From assembly GCA_035651955.1 (NCBI GenBank), contig DASRES010000087.1, positions 1 through 41,896 on the forward strand: DNA of 41,896 nucleotides, in the 5' to 3' direction. Source of the stretch: Acidimicrobiia bacterium. GTDB lineage: Bacteria > Actinomycetota > Acidimicrobiia > IMCC26256 > JAMXLJ01. Within the stretch, counting starts at the first letter, position 1. Every line of letters starts with the position of its first letter. The notes below the pieces were generated by a model, which was given only the letters and a program-made list of their open reading frames with translations, searched no databases and was not told the origin of the DNA. Made by a program: the position numbers and the translations under genes. Positions 38,871 to 41,896 of this stretch are shown here, piece after piece.

Positions 38871-39686
38871 TCAGGCTGCGATGCTCGACTGCTGCGCGTC
38901 GCCGCCGGTGCCGTTCGTCGTCGCGGGCGCGTGCTGACCGCGTGTCCGGTTGACGAGCTTGTCGACGGCCTGGGGGAGTCGCTGCTCGATCTTCTGGACC
39001 TGGTCCGCGGTGAGCTTGCCGCTCGACTGGAGGCTCGAGAGCTGCTTCGTCGCGGCGTCGACGATGGCCTTGCTCACCGTGTCGGGCGAGACGTTGTGCT
39101 CGTTCGCGACGTCCGCGATCGACTTCCCGGACCGCAGCTCCTGCACGAGGGTCGCGCGGTCGATGTGGATCGTGTCCGCCGCGGTCTGCAGCGCGCCCTT
39201 CAGCACCTGCTGGCGCAACCGTGCGCGCGCCGTGCCCTTCGCCGTGCCCTTGTGGTTGACGAGCTTGTCGACGGCCTGGGGGAGTCGCTGCTCGATCTTC
39301 TGGACCTGGTCGGCGGTGAGCTTGCCGCTCGACTGGAGGCTCGAGAGCCGGTTGGTCGCGGCGTCGACGATGGCCTTGCTCACGGTGTCGGGCGAGACGT
39401 TGTGCTCGTTCGCGACGTCCGCGATCGACTTCCCGGAGCGAAGCTCCTGCACGAGGGTCTTGCGGTCGACGTGGATCGTGTCCGCCGCGGTCTTGACGGC
39501 GAGCGCGGCGAGCATGCGCCGCAGGGCGGGGTGCGCGCCGGTGGCGGTCGCGGCGGCCGCGGTCACAGCGTCGGGGGTCGCGGCCGGCCCGGACGACGTG
39601 CCGCCGCCCGAGGTCGCCGACCAGGCCACCCCGACGCCGCCGAGCACGACGGCTGCGACGACGAGTGCGACGAGGGTCTTCTTCAT
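38871..39686 (-). CDS. Exported protein with two nearly identical helical repeat domains
   Basis: A 271-aa protein. A signal peptide or anchor (about 4-24, TLVALVVAAVVLGGVGVAWSA) and a Gly/Ser/Ala linker precede two copies of a roughly 80-aa helical unit (about 65-147 and 167-249). Each unit contains LVQELRSGKSIADVANEHNV, then SPDTVSKAIVDAA and LTADQVQKIEQRLPQAVDKLVN. The SIADVA-EHNVSPDTV part looks like a helix-turn-helix, but the protein is exported, so DNA binding is unlikely; similar 'GKSIADVA' units occur in exported actinobacterial proteins of unknown role. At DNA level the copies are about 96% identical with a 306-bp period, so the duplication is recent. A PhoP-like box lies 46 nt upstream of ATG 39686; the ribosome site is AGGAGG. 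Confidence 0.85.
   Translation of the reverse strand: MKKTLVALVVAAVVLGGVGVAWSATSGGGTSSGPAATPDAVTAAAATATGAHPALRRMLAALAVKTAADTIHVDRKTLVQELRSGKSIADVANEHNVSPDTVSKAIVDAATNRLSSLQSSGKLTADQVQKIEQRLPQAVDKLVNHKGTAKGTARARLRQQVLKGALQTAADTIHIDRATLVQELRSGKSIADVANEHNVSPDTVSKAIVDAATKQLSSLQSSGKLTADQVQKIEQRLPQAVDKLVNRTRGQHAPATTNGTGGDAQQSSIAA
38948..39186. repeat. In-frame tandem domain duplication, copy 1
   Basis: This 239-nt unit matches 39254-39492 at 229 of 239 positions (10 differences by eye), offset 306 nt (102 codons). It encodes the C-terminal helical domain of the exported repeat protein. Confidence 0.9.
39254..39492. repeat. In-frame tandem domain duplication, copy 2
   Basis: Partner of 38948-39186. 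The 67 nt between the copies encode a basic linker (HKGTAKGTARARLRQQVLKG). Confidence 0.9.
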
Positions 39687-39731
39687 CGTGTCCTCCTGAA
39701 GGGGGCGTGTCGACGCTCAGTCAACGGCACC

Positions 39732-39749
39732 CTTGTGAGGACCGTGTGA
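39732..39749 (-). promoter_or_regulatory. PhoP/PhoB-class direct-repeat box
   Basis: On the minus strand TCACACG, 4 nt, TCACAAG: two half-sites with an 11-bp period, as in mycobacterial PhoP boxes (TCACAGC-N4-TCACAGC). It ends 46 nt before ATG 39686. TTGACT just downstream may be the -35. Confidence 0.45.
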
Positions 39750-39795
39750 AGTGCGGGCGAGGAGTCGGCCAGGCCGGCCGGCGCCCGCGCGGCCG

Positions 39796-40128
39796 TCAGC
39801 CCTGGATGCGGGTGCGGGTGCGGGCCCGGCGGTGCATCGCGTAGCCCACGCCGATCGCGACGACGCCGATCGCCGTGAGACCGGCGATGTCGGCACCGGT
39901 GAACGGCAGCGACGAGCCGTTCGAGGCCTGCGCGCCCTCGACGGCCGTCGTCGCGCCAGCCGTCGTCGGCGTGGTCGTCTCGCCGAGCACGCTCGCGGGC
40001 GGCTGGCAGTTCGGGTAGCAAGTCGTCTGCGTCGCGCTCGCGGCCCACGCGACCGTTGGCAGCGCGAGCACGAACAGCGCGGCGGCCACCGCCACCATCC
40101 AACGGGCGTGCTTGATCGCGACCTTCAT
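39796..40128 (-). CDS. Small LPXTG-type cell-wall anchored surface protein
   Basis: A 110-aa exported protein with a signal peptide (about 1-30, MVAVAAALFVLALPTVAWAA), a short mature part containing CYPNC (37-41), a Thr/Ala-rich linker and a complete sorting signal: LPFTG (74-78), a hydrophobic helix (about 80-98) and an Arg-rich tail (HRRARTRTR). Sortase should cleave after Thr and link it to peptidoglycan. The mature protein is only about 46 aa, so it may be a surface stalk or pilin-like element. ATG 40128 has a GGAGGGG ribosome site. TACGCT at 40163-40168 is the likely -10. No sortase gene is in the window. Confidence 0.82.
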   Translation of the reverse strand: MKVAIKHARWMVAVAAALFVLALPTVAWAASATQTTCYPNCQPPASVLGETTTPTTAGATTAVEGAQASNGSSLPFTGADIAGLTAIGVVAIGVGYAMHRRARTRTRIQG

Positions 40129-40162
40129 CGCCGGCCCCTCCACTTCCTGGCGTGCGCATGTC

Positions 40163-40168
40163 AGCGTA
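40163..40168 (-). promoter_or_regulatory. TACGCT -10 box of the LPFTG gene
   Basis: TACGCT on the minus strand, 34 nt before ATG 40128, with a ribosome site in the leader. No strong -35 is seen. Confidence 0.35.
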
Positions 40169-40250
40169 CCCGAGCGCCCGACACGTTTCGTCGATGGCCC
40201 GCCACACCGCGGCGCAGACGGGTCCCGGTGCGCGCTGGAAGAATGCACCA

Positions 40251-40279
40251 TTGTTCCGATGTCGCCTGCTGAGTAGCGT
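40251..40279 (+). promoter_or_regulatory. Possible sigma-70 promoter TTGTTC-N17-TAGCGT
   Basis: TTGTTC (40251-40256) and TAGCGT (40274-40279) are 17 nt apart, with about 55 nt from the predicted start to ATG 40342. It may provide basal expression beside the sigma-28-like site closer to the gene. Confidence 0.35.
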
Positions 40280-40301
40280 CCGCGCGCTCGTCGCGGCCCG
40301 C

Positions 40302-40329
40302 TCAAGGCACCTCGCGAACGGGTCGATAT
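40302..40329 (+). promoter_or_regulatory. Sigma-28 (FliA/WhiG)-like promoter of the glucosaminidase-propeller gene
   Basis: TCAAG (40302-40306), 15 nt, then GTCGATAT (40322-40329). The expected transcript start is about 5 nt before ATG 40342. This is the third site of this pattern in the window, after 1511-1538 and 13861-13889. Confidence 0.5.
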
Positions 40330-40341
40330 CCCCGGCTGATC

Positions 40342-41772
40342 ATGCGTCTGCGCCGCTGCCTCCCGTCGCTCGTCGCTGCTCTCGCGCTCGCCGCCGCGCT
40401 CGTCGTCCCCGTCGTCGCGGGCAGCACGCCCGCGGGAGCGGTCGACACGAGCGGCCAGCCGGTGATGGGAACGTCGAGACTGACCGCCGCGCAGCTCGCC
40501 GCGTTCTTCCGCGCGAACACGAGCTCCGCGTATCGCGCGACGGTGCCGATCGACGTCCTCGCGCAGTACTACGTCGACGAGGGGAACGCGGAGAACGTGC
40601 GCGGCGACGTCGCGTTCGCGCAGTCGATCGTCGAGACGGGCTGGTTCGACTTCCCGGACTACGGGATGGTCCGGCCCTGGTACAACAACTTCGCCGGCAT
40701 GAACGCGTGCGGCGGGTGCACCGTGTTCCAGGCGCCGACGGCGCAGCTCGGCGTGCGCGCGCAGATCCAGCACTTGCGGCTCTACGCGGACCCGACCGTG
40801 ACGTGGCAGCAGCTCCACTTCCCGCTCGTCGACCCGCTCGGCCCCACCGGTTACAACACGTTCTTCAAGCGCGGCGTCGCGCCCACGTGGAGCCAGATGG
40901 GCAACGGCAACTGGGCGATGGACCCGACGTACGCGACGAAGGTGCTCGGGCTCTACAACCGGATGCTGCTCTTCGCCGGTCTGCCGAGCGCCTGTCCGCC
41001 TGACGCGCTCGGCGTCGGCAGCCCGTTCTTCGCGGTCGGCTGCCCGCTCGCGCTGCGCCAGCCCGGCCGTGCGGTGGCGGCGAACCCGCGCGGCGGCTAC
41101 TACGTGCTGAACGGCGACGGTCACGTGAGCGCGTTCGGCGGTGCACCGGACTACGGATCGCCGGCGTTCAGCTTCGAGATCGCGCGCGACATCGCCGTGA
41201 CGCCCGACGGCGGCGGGTACGTGGTGCTCGACGGGTTCGGCGCCGTGCACGAGTTCGGTGACGCGGTGTCGATCCCCGTCCCGAACGCGTACTGGCCGAA
41301 CTGGGACATCGCGCGTTCGGTCGCGATCACCCGCGACGGTCGCGGGATCGTCGTGCTGGATGCGTGGGGCGGGCTCCACACGTCCGGGACGGCAGCTTCG
41401 CTCCCCGCGCCGTCGACGTACTGGCCCGGATGGGACATCGGCCGTGTGGTCGCGCTGTCGTCCGCCGACGGCATCCACTCCACCGGCGTGTACGTGCTCG
41501 ACGGGTGGGGCGGCCTCCACGTCTCCGGGACGGCGCGCCCGTTCGCGTTGCCGTACTGGCACGGGTGGGACATCGCTCGGTCGCTATTCGTCCAGGCGGA
41601 CGGTTCCGGCCTCGCGGTCCTGGACGGCTGGGGCGGTGTCCACGCGACCGGGTCGCTGCGGATCGCGATGGCGAGCGGGTACGTCAGGGCCGACCGCTGG
41701 CGCGGGCTGACCGTGGTCCAGGGCGTCGGCTACGTCTCGCTCCGCAGCGACGGGTACGCGGCCACGGAGTGA
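40342..41772 (+). CDS. Secreted glucosaminidase with C-terminal beta-propeller-like repeats
   Basis: A 476-aa exported protein. A signal peptide (about 5-33) precedes a FlgJ/glucosaminidase-type domain (about 45-215) with VAFAQSIVETGWFDFPD (probable catalytic Glu98) and YNNFAGMNACGGCT, strongly similar to the protein at 12513. From about residue 250 there are five or six repeats of 40-47 aa, each with a strand like GIVVLDAWGGLHTSG and a following W-P-WDIAR stretch, giving a propeller-like fold that could bind glycan or protein. Such Trp/Asp repeats are frequent in Acidimicrobiia surface proteins as far as I know. A sigma-28-like promoter ends 12 nt before ATG 40342, hinting at a flagellum-related wall hydrolase. 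It is convergent with the last gene. Confidence 0.88.
   Translation: MRLRRCLPSLVAALALAAALVVPVVAGSTPAGAVDTSGQPVMGTSRLTAAQLAAFFRANTSSAYRATVPIDVLAQYYVDEGNAENVRGDVAFAQSIVETGWFDFPDYGMVRPWYNNFAGMNACGGCTVFQAPTAQLGVRAQIQHLRLYADPTVTWQQLHFPLVDPLGPTGYNTFFKRGVAPTWSQMGNGNWAMDPTYATKVLGLYNRMLLFAGLPSACPPDALGVGSPFFAVGCPLALRQPGRAVAANPRGGYYVLNGDGHVSAFGGAPDYGSPAFSFEIARDIAVTPDGGGYVVLDGFGAVHEFGDAVSIPVPNAYWPNWDIARSVAITRDGRGIVVLDAWGGLHTSGTAASLPAPSTYWPGWDIGRVVALSSADGIHSTGVYVLDGWGGLHVSGTARPFALPYWHGWDIARSLFVQADGSGLAVLDGWGGVHATGSLRIAMASGYVRADRWRGLTVVQGVGYVSLRSDGYAATE
41095..41766 (+). repeat. Tandem VLDGWGG-type protein repeats
   Basis: The 3' half of the glucosaminidase gene encodes repeated units of 40-47 codons with the core (Y/V)VLDGWGG(L/V)H and WDIAR. 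Copies differ at DNA level, so they are old compared with the duplication at 38948-39492. Confidence 0.75.
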
Positions 41773-41790
41773 CGGCGCGCGCACACGGCG

Positions 41791-41896
41791 TCAGTTGCCG
41801 CGCGCGATCCACTCGTCGAGGTGGGGTGCCTCGGCGCCGATCGTCGTGTCGTCACCGTGGCCGGTGTGCACGACGGTCTCGTCCGGGAGCGTGAGC
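41791..41896 (-). CDS. Partial metallo-beta-lactamase-fold hydrolase (C-terminus only)
   Basis: The last 34 codons of a minus-strand gene whose start lies beyond the window. The translation runs LTLPDETVVHTGHGDDTTIG and ends in LDEWIARGN. The H-T-GHG-DTTIG-E pattern is the C-terminal metal-binding part of glyoxalase II-like MBL-fold proteins, with His in TGHG as a zinc ligand. The substrate is not known. It is convergent with the propeller gene (18 nt between stops). Confidence 0.8.
   Translation of the reverse strand, partial: LTLPDETVVHTGHGDDTTIGAEAPHLDEWIARGN

Noticed and set aside
38871-39686. DNA-binding transcription factor because of helix-turn-helix-like repeats
   Set aside because: The N-terminus is a clear export signal followed by a low-complexity linker, so the domains are outside the cytoplasm.
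1-41896. CRISPR array
   Set aside because: No short direct repeats at regular 60-75 nt spacing were seen; the only strong direct repeats are the 306-nt domain duplication and protein-level propeller repeats.

Overview
The window is about 41.9 kb of very GC-rich DNA, densely packed with genes on both strands. GTG starts, ATGA/GTGA overlaps and AGGAGG-type ribosome sites are common, and many genes seem to be transcribed without a leader. The gene content points to Actinomycetota: a Trp/Asp-rich repeat protein, an LPFTG surface protein, an L,D-transpeptidase, NlpC/P60, M24 peptidases, an AbiEi-DUF559 protein and a SigR-type promoter in front of a sigma factor. Acidimicrobiia is my best guess, mainly from the repeated 'VLDGWGG-H' propeller motif; this is an inference. 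I see no rRNA, tRNA, CRISPR array, insertion sequence or prophage. The window is ordinary chromosome with an envelope-rich right end.

Left part (1-9800). A stand-alone ketoacyl synthase is followed by a four-PAS GGDEF-EAL protein. A minus-strand series comes next: crotonase, SGNH lipoprotein, dimeric-barrel protein, HhH-GPD protein and SDR. Then come a 54-aa basic protein and a group 2-like sigma-70 factor. A possible 37-aa ORF ends inside a perfect hairpin at 7331-7359.

Middle (9800-31600). This part carries a degenerate sensor-kinase-like protein, a VOC protein, a GT87 enzyme coupled to a secreted glucosaminidase, a GAF membrane protein, two secreted proteins or membrane oxygenases, a DUF559 protein, a phosphatase-like/multi-TM protein divergent from a GT39-like enzyme, copper amine oxidase, LysRS, a three-gene amidohydrolase/M24/M24-like operon, an atypical pyruvate kinase and a diiron protein.

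Right part (31600-41896). A TetR-haloalkane dehalogenase operon is divergent from a sulfatase. It is followed by an envelope block: NlpC/P60, L,D-transpeptidase, secreted beta-helix protein, a duplicated helical-repeat exported protein, an LPFTG protein and a second glucosaminidase carrying a C-terminal propeller. The window ends inside a metallo-beta-lactamase-fold gene.

Four features cut across the genes. (1) Three sites resemble FliA/sigma-28 promoters, TCAA(G/C)-N15-16-G(C/T)CGATA, and precede the c-di-GMP protein, the GAF protein and the propeller glucosaminidase, which suggests a small motility- or envelope-linked regulon. (2) Long, nearly perfect hairpins without U-tracts sit at gene ends, and two of them, 6.2 kb apart, share the same 18-nt arm. 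(3) At least seven genes have a TANNNT box 6-9 nt before the start codon and no ribosome site. (4) Several proteins keep a family fold but have lost catalytic residues: a second M24 protein, a kinase-like protein, a phosphatase-like domain and a crotonase.
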